Assembly (NCBI GenBank): GCA_030617815.1
Contig: JAUWUS010000016.1
Span: 1 to 33,731 of the forward strand
From: Gammaproteobacteria bacterium
GTDB taxonomy: Bacteria > Pseudomonadota > Gammaproteobacteria > UBA6429 > Thiohalophilaceae
DNA length: 33,731 bases
Reading direction: 5' to 3'
In this document: positions 8,886 to 16,549 of the stretch, one piece after another
How positions within the stretch are numbered: the first letter of the stretch is position 1
Layout of the letters: each line of letters starts with the position of its first letter
The notes under the pieces: model-generated
Databases searched by the model: none
What the model was told of the DNA's origin: nothing
The model's input: only the letters and a program-made list of their open reading frames with translations
Position numbers and translations under genes: made by a program

Positions 8886-9438
8886 ATAATAAGGGTTTGA
8901 TCATGCCTTCGACTTGTTCGAACGTCAGCTCATTACGCTGGCGGTGGACGATGTTGCCTTTGCGATCGACGATGACGGTAAAAGGTAAAACGCCCAGACG
9001 ATTACCATATGCTTTTGTTAAGACAATGCCTTCATCTTCAGCCAGCAATATGGGGTAATTTACGCCCATTGGATCGGTAAAATCAATCACTGCTTGTTTT
9101 TCATCTAAGGCAATACCAATAATGGTAAAGCCTTTATCTTTATACTTTTCCTGTACCTCGATAAAAGCGGGAATTTCTCTGCGACAAGGTGGACACCAGG
9201 TTGCCCAGAAATTAATCATAAGTACCTGGCCGTCCCACTCTTTAACATCACGGACTTTACCTTCAATATCTTTGAGTTTAAATAAAGGACGAACATTTGA
9301 AATGACAGCTTTACCAGTTGGTGCAACTTTTGTTTCAGCCAGTTTTTGTTCATGTTGCCAGTTGTTAAAAAAATAACCGGCGATCAGGCCAGCTACCGCC
9401 AGACTAACCAGTAATAATGTTGAATTTTTTTTTGTCAT
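8884..9438 (-). CDS. TlpA-like membrane-anchored thioredoxin-family protein
   Basis: Residues 7-24 form an N-terminal signal anchor, which would leave the rest in the periplasm. The thioredoxin-like domain has the redox motif WCPPC (Cys82, Cys85) in NFWATWCPPCRREIPAF, then GFTIIGIALDE and a cis-proline strand VLPFTVIVDRKG, all typical of TlpA/ResA/redoxin proteins. Such proteins reduce specific disulfides outside the cytoplasm, for example in c-type cytochrome maturation. It follows dsbD by 57 bases on the same strand, which suggests that DsbD supplies its electrons. The precise substrate is unknown; it could serve cytochrome c maturation or periplasmic protein repair. Confidence 0.92.
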   Translation of the reverse strand: MTKKNSTLLLVSLAVAGLIAGYFFNNWQHEQKLAETKVAPTGKAVISNVRPLFKLKDIEGKVRDVKEWDGQVLMINFWATWCPPCRREIPAFIEVQEKYKDKGFTIIGIALDEKQAVIDFTDPMGVNYPILLAEDEGIVLTKAYGNRLGVLPFTVIVDRKGNIVHRQRNELTFEQVEGMIKPLL

Positions 9439-9495
9439 AATTTTATTGTTCTTATTCGTGGTGTTGTTAATTTGTAATGTTATTAATTTAAGTTG

Positions 9496-11433
9496 TTATT
9501 TATTCAGTATTTGTTTTACATGTTTAATAAATGTTTCTGTATTCATATCACCTACAATTCTGTAGTTACGAATTTCCTTTCCATCTTTGGCAAAGAATAA
9601 AATGGCAGGTGGTGCCTGAACAGAAGTATATCTATTTAGTTCTTGATCTTGTTCATCATTCGCTGTGACGTCAGCCTGTAATAAAACAAAATCTTTTAGT
9701 AGATTTTGTACTTCTTTATTGGTGAAAACATAGTCTTCAAACTTCTTACAGTAAGTACACCAGTCGGCATAAAAGTCGAGCATGATGTATTTACCTGCAG
9801 CTTTGGCTGCAGCAATTTCATTCTTTAAATCTTGCTCTGTTTTAATGCGTTTAAATTTTAAATGTTGTTTCTCAACCGCACTGCCACCACCCATTGTTAG
9901 ACTTGAACCATGCATAGGGTCATTGAAGTTCCGTGCACCTGTAACACCGCCTAACATAACGATGACACCATATATGATAAAGACTAAACCAAGTCCTTTC
10001 CAGAGTTTAAACCAGCCAGAAGCGCCTTCTTTTATGGCATCGAATGCACCGAGATAAATACCAACAACAATAAAGTAGGTTGCCCATAACATCATGATCA
10101 TAACAGAAGAAATAAAGCTGATGCGTTCAAGGAACAGTATTGCGATAGCGAGCAGTACAACGCCTGCACCTGCTTTTACCGTATCCATCCAGGTACCGGC
10201 CTTCGGTAATACGTGTGCGCCAAATGTGCCAACAGCCAGTAGCGGCAAGCCTAAGCCATTACCTAAAATAAACATGGCAAGGAAACCAATAACAGGATCA
10301 CTTTCAGTTGCAACATAAGCCAGGGCACCAATGATAACCGGGCCGGCACATGGGCCGATAATTAAGGCAGAAGCGGCACCCATGAATATAGCACCATGTA
10401 ATGATCCACCTTCCTGTTTGTTACTAAAATTACTTAACCAGCTTTGCACAGAGGCCGGCATTTGGAGGGCATAAAATCCAAACATAGAAAAAGCTAAAGC
10501 GACAAATAAAACAGAGAAGGGAATTAAAATCCAGGGACTTTGGAAGTAGGCTTGTAAGTTAACGCCACCGGCAAATAAGGCAACCGCTGCACCTAAGATA
10601 CCAAAGGTCACTGCCATACTTTGAACATAGGCCATGGAAATGGCAAAGGCTTTTCGATGAGTAATTTTTTCACCATGGCCAACAATGATGGAAGACAAAA
10701 TTGGAATCATCGGGTACATGCAAGCAGTAAAAGCAAGAGCTAAACCACCCAGGAAAAAATACAAAAAGATTTTCAGTGCATTACCTGATTTTAAAACCTG
10801 TAATGATTTGTCTTGCTCTGAAACGAATTCCTGTTTTGGCGCAGACGCTTTTGCCATGGTATTATTGATTGCCGCGGTGTTGATTACGGAGGGCTTAATA
10901 TCCGACACCACTCCACCCGCAGGTAAATCAAAACTAATGGTTTTGCGAATGGGTGGATAACAAATGCCCGTTTCTTCTGCACAGCCTTGATAGGTAAATT
11001 GAATTTTTATACTGCTGGCTTTTGTGCTGGTACGATTTACAGGAATGATGGCTTCAGCATCGTGATGGAAAACCTGTATTTTGCCAAAAAATTCATCGTT
11101 CTTGGTTTCGCCAGGAGGTAAAACGGCATTACCCAGTTGTATGCCGTCACCTTCAAGTAATTTGAATTTGAATTTGTTGCGATAAAGATAATGTTTGTCC
11201 GCAATTTGCCAATTTGCCACAACGTTATTTGCATCTTTAACATCAGTTGTGAGTTTGAAAGCGACATCCGGTTCGAGAATTTCATCATCGTTGCCACCGA
11301 GGCCAAGATCATTGCTCAAACTGGTAATACCCGCTACACCATCGGAGCCTGCTGCCGAAACAATGGACGCATTGAATACGAAGAGTAGCGAAAGTAAGAG
11401 CAGTAACGTTTTAGTGGGGATTATTATTTTCAT
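9496..11433 (-). CDS. dsbD: Thiol:disulfide interchange protein DsbD
   Basis: DsbD carries electrons from cytoplasmic thioredoxin across the inner membrane to periplasmic partners. All three domains are visible in 645 residues: a signal peptide (about 1-27), the periplasmic N-terminal domain with Cys151 and Cys158 in GCAEETGICYPP, an eight-helix membrane domain (about 220-500) with Cys238 in FTACMYPMIPI and Cys362 in GPCAGPV, and a C-terminal thioredoxin domain with WCTYC (Cys559, Cys562). The six cysteines needed for the relay are present. It begins two bases after the cutA stop, so cutA-dsbD are cotranscribed, and the downstream TlpA-like protein is a plausible electron acceptor. Confidence 0.97.
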   Translation of the reverse strand: MKIIIPTKTLLLLLSLLFVFNASIVSAAGSDGVAGITSLSNDLGLGGNDDEILEPDVAFKLTTDVKDANNVVANWQIADKHYLYRNKFKFKLLEGDGIQLGNAVLPPGETKNDEFFGKIQVFHHDAEAIIPVNRTSTKASSIKIQFTYQGCAEETGICYPPIRKTISFDLPAGGVVSDIKPSVINTAAINNTMAKASAPKQEFVSEQDKSLQVLKSGNALKIFLYFFLGGLALAFTACMYPMIPILSSIIVGHGEKITHRKAFAISMAYVQSMAVTFGILGAAVALFAGGVNLQAYFQSPWILIPFSVLFVALAFSMFGFYALQMPASVQSWLSNFSNKQEGGSLHGAIFMGAASALIIGPCAGPVIIGALAYVATESDPVIGFLAMFILGNGLGLPLLAVGTFGAHVLPKAGTWMDTVKAGAGVVLLAIAILFLERISFISSVMIMMLWATYFIVVGIYLGAFDAIKEGASGWFKLWKGLGLVFIIYGVIVMLGGVTGARNFNDPMHGSSLTMGGGSAVEKQHLKFKRIKTEQDLKNEIAAAKAAGKYIMLDFYADWCTYCKKFEDYVFTNKEVQNLLKDFVLLQADVTANDEQDQELNRYTSVQAPPAILFFAKDGKEIRNYRIVGDMNTETFIKHVKQILNK

Positions 11434-11435
11434 TA

Positions 11436-11771
11436 TTAAAGTTCCGTAGCTAGTGTGGCGGACTGAATCCAGTTTAAATAGTTCTTTTCACCTGTCTTGA
11501 TAGGGACAGCAATGATTTCAGGAAGTTCATAGCTATGCAGCTCCTGAATCGTTTGCTCCACTTGGGAAAACAGTGATTCCCGTGTTTTTATTATTAATAG
11601 TATTTCTTTATCGTGCTCTATTTTACCTTGCCATTGATACACAGATTCAACACCCTTTATGATATTGACGCAGGCCGCGATTTTATTGCTTATTAATGCC
11701 TCGGCTATTAATGAGCTTGTCTCACTTGAATTGCAGGTTGTTAACACCATTATATAGTCATCTGTTGGCAT
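11436..11771 (-). CDS. cutA: Divalent-cation tolerance protein CutA
   Basis: CutA is a small trimeric protein linked to tolerance of copper and other divalent metals; its exact biochemistry is debated. The 111 residues include TTC near the N-terminus, KIAACVNII, GVESVYQWQGKI, EILLIIKTR and HSYELPEIIAVPI, which together are the full family signature. cutA directly upstream of dsbD is a common gammaproteobacterial arrangement, including E. coli. The start region lacks a clear Shine-Dalgarno. It is transcribed divergently from fxsA, and an ATGTGC/GCACAT dyad (11806-11821) lies in the shared 77-base gap. Confidence 0.96.
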   Translation of the reverse strand: MPTDDYIMVLTTCNSSETSSLIAEALISNKIAACVNIIKGVESVYQWQGKIEHDKEILLIIKTRESLFSQVEQTIQELHSYELPEIIAVPIKTGEKNYLNWIQSATLATEL

Positions 11772-11848
11772 CTTGATACAATATCAGCATACTGAGTGGA
11801 TGAAAATGTGCGAATGCACATACGTTGCCAGAATTAAGAGGAATAAGT

Positions 11849-12319
11849 GTGTTTCAAATTTTATTAATTGCTTTTTTAGCCATACCCATTATTGAGATTT
11901 ATTTATTATTTCAGGTGGGCGATATTATTGGTGTGGGTTGGACTATTTTTTTAGTGATTGGTACTGCTGTTCTCGGCGCCGGTTTGTTGCGACAGCAGGG
12001 TTTTGCCACGTGGACACGGTTAAATCAAAGTATGGCACAAGGCCAGTTGCCGCCCACAATTCTGGTTGAAGGCATTCTTTTATTATTATCAGGTGCCTTT
12101 TTACTGACCCCAGGTTTTTTTACCGACACGATTGGTTTTCTCTTTCTTACGCCGTTTGTGCGTAAAATGTTCGCCGCCTATTTATTGCGTCGCGGTATGT
12201 TTATGGCTTCTTCCAGTATGCATGCAACGTCTTACTCACAGGCCACATCTCAACCTGAACCTCATTCATCGCAAAATAATGTGATTGAGGGTGAATATGA
12301 GCGAAAAGATGAGGAGTAA
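11849..12319 (+). CDS. fxsA: FxsA family membrane protein
   Basis: FxsA is a small inner-membrane protein; the E. coli member alleviates phage T7 exclusion by the F plasmid when overproduced, and its native function is unclear. I place the start at the GTG at 11849 because AAGAGGA lies seven bases upstream and the product then begins MFQILLIAFLAIPIIEIYLL, the family N-terminus; a TTG at 11825 adds eight unsupported residues. Hydrophobic segments are at about 3-20, 24-43 and 66-100, with the LLLLSGAFLLTPGFFTDTIGFLFL motif region typical of the family (given here in pieces: SGAFLLTPGF, TDTIGFL). The tail is polar and acidic. The gene precedes groES, a frequent neighbourhood. Confidence 0.92.
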   Translation: MFQILLIAFLAIPIIEIYLLFQVGDIIGVGWTIFLVIGTAVLGAGLLRQQGFATWTRLNQSMAQGQLPPTILVEGILLLLSGAFLLTPGFFTDTIGFLFLTPFVRKMFAAYLLRRGMFMASSSMHATSYSQATSQPEPHSSQNNVIEGEYERKDEE

Positions 12320-12353
12320 GCTTTAAAGTCACCCATTAAACTTATCTTCATAC

Positions 12354-12382
12354 CTTGAATTCAGTTGACAGCCTCCCCATTA
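12354..12382 (+). promoter_or_regulatory. Sigma-32 (RpoH) heat-shock promoter of groESL
   Basis: CTTGAA at 12354-12359 and CCCCATTA at 12375-12382 are separated by 15 bases. This matches the E. coli groE heat-shock promoter in both elements and, as I recall that sequence, in spacing. It lies about 130 bases before the groES start. Confidence 0.82.
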
Positions 12383-12392
12383 TGACCATAAT
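12365..12392 (+). promoter_or_regulatory. Sigma-70 type promoter of groESL overlapping the CIRCE operator
   Basis: A consensus -35 TTGACA (12365-12370) is followed after 16 bases by CATAAT (12387-12392), five of six matches to the -10 consensus. The -35 lies inside the spacer of the sigma-32 promoter and the -10 touches the CIRCE left arm, so bound HrcA would cover the start site. Confidence 0.7.
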
Positions 12393-12418
12393 TAGCACTC
12401 TTTGAGTGCGAGTGCTAA
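12392..12418 (+). promoter_or_regulatory. CIRCE operator (HrcA binding site)
   Basis: TTAGCACTC (12392-12400), a 9-base spacer, and GAGTGCTAA (12410-12418) form the full CIRCE inverted repeat with perfect arms. HrcA represses groE through this element and releases it under heat stress. hrcA itself is not in the window. Confidence 0.95.
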
Positions 12419-12509
12419 CTCAAAAGCACGTAAAACAAGCCAGTTTGAAACAATAAGTCTGGCATAACATTATGAATTTATTAGATTTTTTTCTTAGGAG
12501 AAAACAAAA

Positions 12510-12794
12510 ATGAAGATCCGTCCTTTACATGACCGTGTGGTCGTTCGTCGTATGGAAGAAGAAACTACATCAGCTGGTGGCATCGTAATTCCTGATTCAG
12601 CAACTGAAAAACCATCGCAAGGCGAAATTATTGCGGTAGGTAATGGCCAAGTTACAGACAGTGGTATTCGCGCTTTAGACGTTAAAGTTGGCGATAAAAT
12701 CATGTTTGGAAAATTTGCTGGTACAGAAATCAAGGTTGATGGTGAAGAGTTATTAGTTATGCGCGAAGAAGATATCGTTGCGGTAATTGACTAA
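12510..12794 (+). CDS. groES: Co-chaperonin GroES
   Basis: GroES is the heptameric 10-kDa lid of the GroEL chamber. The 94 residues cover the family in full: [14 protein letters not shown] at the start, the mobile loop [16 protein letters not shown], and [19 protein letters not shown] near the end. AGGAG lies nine bases before the ATG. Transcription is predicted from overlapping sigma-32 and sigma-70 promoters with a CIRCE operator. groEL follows after 53 bases in the same transcript. Confidence 0.99.
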   Translation: MKIRPLHDRVVVRRMEEETTSAGGIVIPDSATEKPSQGEIIAVGNGQVTDSGIRALDVKVGDKIMFGKFAGTEIKVDGEELLVMREEDIVAVID

Positions 12795-12835
12795 ACGTTA
12801 GTCCAACTAAAAAATTAATTCTAAGAATTTAATAA

Positions 12836-14491
<1,656 letters not shown>

Positions 14492-14502
14492 ATGCCAGCC
14501 CT

Positions 14503-14621
14503 AAAGCACCTAACTTGAGTGTCTGCGGCGTTCGATAGATGCTTCCGCTACTCACTTACTGTTTGTAAGCTTCGTTGCGGTTCATCTATCTGCCTTGCAG
14601 CCATCTCAACTTAGGCACTTT
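14503..14621. repeat. 119-base imperfect palindrome downstream of groEL
   Basis: Almost the whole stretch folds back on itself. The left arm begins AAAGCACCTAACTTGAG and includes CTGCGG, GATAGATG and CCGC, ending near CTTAC; the right arm, read in reverse complement, is AAAGTGCCTAAGTTGAG, CTGCAAGG, GATAGATG, CCGC, CTTAC in the same order. A short loop (TGTTT) lies at the centre near 14541. It starts 12 bases after the groEL stop and precedes the terminator. It looks like a REP/MITE-type non-coding element or a large structured RNA tail; no terminal target-site duplication was identified. Confidence 0.75.
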
Positions 14622-14639
14622 ATGACTACCATTAGTGTG

Positions 14640-14672
14640 AAAAAGCCCTGCTGGGAACAGTGGGGTTTTTTT
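14640..14672 (+). terminator. Rho-independent terminator of groESL
   Basis: AAAAA-G-CCC-TG-CTG, a GGAA loop and CAG-TG-GGG-TTTTTTT form an imperfect stem with a small internal mismatch, followed by seven T. It ends transcription before the small membrane-protein gene at 14731. Confidence 0.8.
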
Positions 14673-14730
14673 ATGGGTATAAAAAAGATATGCTTAATTA
14701 CTAGTTAGAAATTATATGAGGATAACAATA

Positions 14731-14874
14731 ATGAAAATTTGGCCATATGTTTTAGGTGCGTGGTTTGTGCTGCATGGATTGAGTTCTTTGATCCGTTTGA
14801 ATTTTCAATATGAAAGTACGGTTATGGGTGTGCTTGCGCTTGTTGCGGGCGTCCTGGTGATTTTACGCGTATAA
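14731..14874 (+). CDS. Small membrane protein of 47 residues, unknown function
   Basis: A short frame begins ATG at 14731, with GAGG nine bases upstream, and runs to TAA. The product starts MKIWPYVLGAWFVLHGLSSL and ends VLALVAGVLVILRV. Two hydrophobic stretches (about 5-21 and 31-45) flank a short polar turn with Arg22, Asn24, Gln26 and Glu28, predicting a two-helix hairpin in the inner membrane. No domain is recognised. Good ribosome-binding site, membrane pattern and placement between a terminator and another membrane-protein gene with its own RBS support it as real. It may be cotranscribed with the DUF6524 gene 51 bases downstream. Confidence 0.65.
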   Translation: MKIWPYVLGAWFVLHGLSSLIRLNFQYESTVMGVLALVAGVLVILRV

Positions 14875-14925
14875 ATTTTAATTTAATCGTGAATGTGCAT
14901 CCTAAATAAGTAGAAGGAAAAAATT

Positions 14926-15342
14926 ATGAAACCCATAACCGTGCAAGGTTTTTTATTAAGATTCATGTTTGCATTACTCCTCGTGATGCTCACATATAAT
15001 CCAGGCGGTTACTCATATTCACATTGGTTGCAAAATAGTTTTTCTGACTTTGGTCCTTTATTAGGGATTGCCGGGATCAGTTTGATTATTGGCTGGGTCA
15101 TTTATTTACGAGCTACACTTCGTTCACTTGGATTGATTGGTTTAATTCTGGCGGGATTATTCTTTGCAGCTATCATATGGTTATTAATTGATTGGGGTTG
15201 GCTGGGTTTAAATAATGTGACTGCGATGAGTTGGGTTATTCTGGTTCTAATTTCAGCAGTATTAGCCGTTGGTATTTCCTGGTCGCATATTCGTCGAAAA
15301 ATTTCCGGACAAGTTGATGCAGATGACGTGGACGAGGAATAA
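14926..15342 (+). CDS. DUF6524-like four-helix membrane protein
   Basis: The 138-residue product has four hydrophobic segments (about 8-24, 43-60, 70-90, 99-118) and an acidic tail ending DADDVDEE. The beginning, VQGFLLRFMFALLLVMLTYN followed by PGGYSYSHW, resembles the uncharacterised DUF6524 family as I recall it. AAGGAAA before the ATG supports the start. It is likely an inner-membrane protein; no enzymatic motif is visible. It may form a transcription unit with the 47-residue membrane protein upstream and is convergent with the LpxR-like gene (39 bases between stops). Function is unknown. Confidence 0.8.
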   Translation: MKPITVQGFLLRFMFALLLVMLTYNPGGYSYSHWLQNSFSDFGPLLGIAGISLIIGWVIYLRATLRSLGLIGLILAGLFFAAIIWLLIDWGWLGLNNVTAMSWVILVLISAVLAVGISWSHIRRKISGQVDADDVDEE

Positions 15343-15381
15343 TTAACAAGAACAAAAGAGACTGGTTTAGATATATCAAAA

Positions 15382-16407
15382 TTAAAAATAATACAGGTAA
15401 TTAATACTGCCCCAAACTTGACGTCGGGATGTAAGTTTTAAATCGGATGATTTAGTATTGGCCGATATTGTAAGTTGTGATTTTTCAAATCCAAATGTTA
15501 ATCCTAATCCTCCATCATAGACGACACGTTCAATTTCATCTGAAGAAAATTTCACGTCACTATGCCTGAACTGGCCTTGTAATAAAGCATCGTAACCAAC
15601 TAAATGTGCACGAAAAGAGGACCAAAAATACCATTCACCCTTATGCGGATCAGGTAAAAAATTACCCCGGCTTACCGGGTCATAGGGGAGGCTCCAGAAT
15701 TTACTTTTAATATTTCCAAGTCTAACGGCAGCGCTGACACTTATATTAGTTTGAAATCCTAACGAGAATCCAACTGTTGTTGCGATATCCCATAGACCGG
15801 GATTGGAAAACTGTAATCGGGATCTTGATAAACGTAAGCGTGCGGTTAACTCGCCACCATCAGATATTTGGTGAGACCATCCTTTTGGCTCAACAGGTTC
15901 GTCAGAACCAGCTATGTCTCGGTAAAGTGAGTGCAATCCTGTTTGTACATCCCTGCCAAGGTTGGTGCCTATAATTCCGAGTAACACCTCTGCAGCAAGT
16001 GCATTTTTATCATCTGCACGAACTCGTTTGTTACTCAGATATATTAAGGAAGAGTAAGGCCTATCATTGTAGATGGGTTGTGTATCCGCTAAATCATCGG
16101 GTGTGTAGGCAAGTATTCCAAGCATAAAACTATAAATAATATTTTTATCAGAGTTTTCCATTCCCATCAACTCGGCCGTTTGACGAACCAGATTATCAAG
16201 AGGGTAGAGGCCTTTATCTTTTGCCCAGAAAAACTCAAAAGCGATACCCATCGTGTAGTCACGGTCTTCGTTGGTGAAGGGGACAAATAAATCCTGGTCG
16301 AGATAAATGCCTATACCACCATGCCGTTGCTCGGCATGAGCTATGTGTTGAAAGAAAATTAAAATAAAGCTACAAAAAAATAATAGCTTTGATGGCTTTG
16401 AGTACAT
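15382..16407 (-). CDS. lpxR: LpxR-type lipid A 3'-O-deacylase (DUF2219 family)
   Basis: LpxR is an outer-membrane beta-barrel that removes the 3'-acyloxyacyl group of lipid A in a calcium-dependent way, changing the endotoxin. The 341 residues begin with a signal peptide (about 1-25, ending HIAHA). Family motifs follow: LDQDLFVPFTNEDRDYTMGI, YTPDDLADTQPIYNDRPYSS and GRDVQTGLHSLYRD, where His159 would match the catalytic histidine. The usual Asn-Asp near the mature N-terminus appears as Gln38-Asp39. The rest alternates polar and hydrophobic residues and ends in tyrosine/phenylalanine (NYLYYF), as in a C-terminal barrel strand. Family assignment is confident; activity on lipid A is inferred. 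Confidence 0.82.
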   Translation of the reverse strand: MYSKPSKLLFFCSFILIFFQHIAHAEQRHGGIGIYLDQDLFVPFTNEDRDYTMGIAFEFFWAKDKGLYPLDNLVRQTAELMGMENSDKNIIYSFMLGILAYTPDDLADTQPIYNDRPYSSLIYLSNKRVRADDKNALAAEVLLGIIGTNLGRDVQTGLHSLYRDIAGSDEPVEPKGWSHQISDGGELTARLRLSRSRLQFSNPGLWDIATTVGFSLGFQTNISVSAAVRLGNIKSKFWSLPYDPVSRGNFLPDPHKGEWYFWSSFRAHLVGYDALLQGQFRHSDVKFSSDEIERVVYDGGLGLTFGFEKSQLTISANTKSSDLKLTSRRQVWGSINYLYYF

Positions 16408-16549
16408 GTTAAATCACTCTAACTTAGATCATTAAACTCTTACAGTCTAATTTAATTATAATTTTTTTTACAATGTGAAAGTGGTTACAAATAGTAATTC
16501 TATACTTTATTTTCTATCGCCACAAAATTCTAAATGATATGCTAAAGAC

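Noticed and set aside
11806-11821. ATGTGC-GAAT-GCACAT dyad between cutA and fxsA as an operator
   Set aside because: It is a short 6-base arm repeat in a single copy with no recognised regulator; kept only as a note in the cutA entry.
16501-16506. TATACT as a possible -10 for glnE
   Set aside because: The sequence 17 bases upstream (AAAGTG) does not resemble a -35 element.
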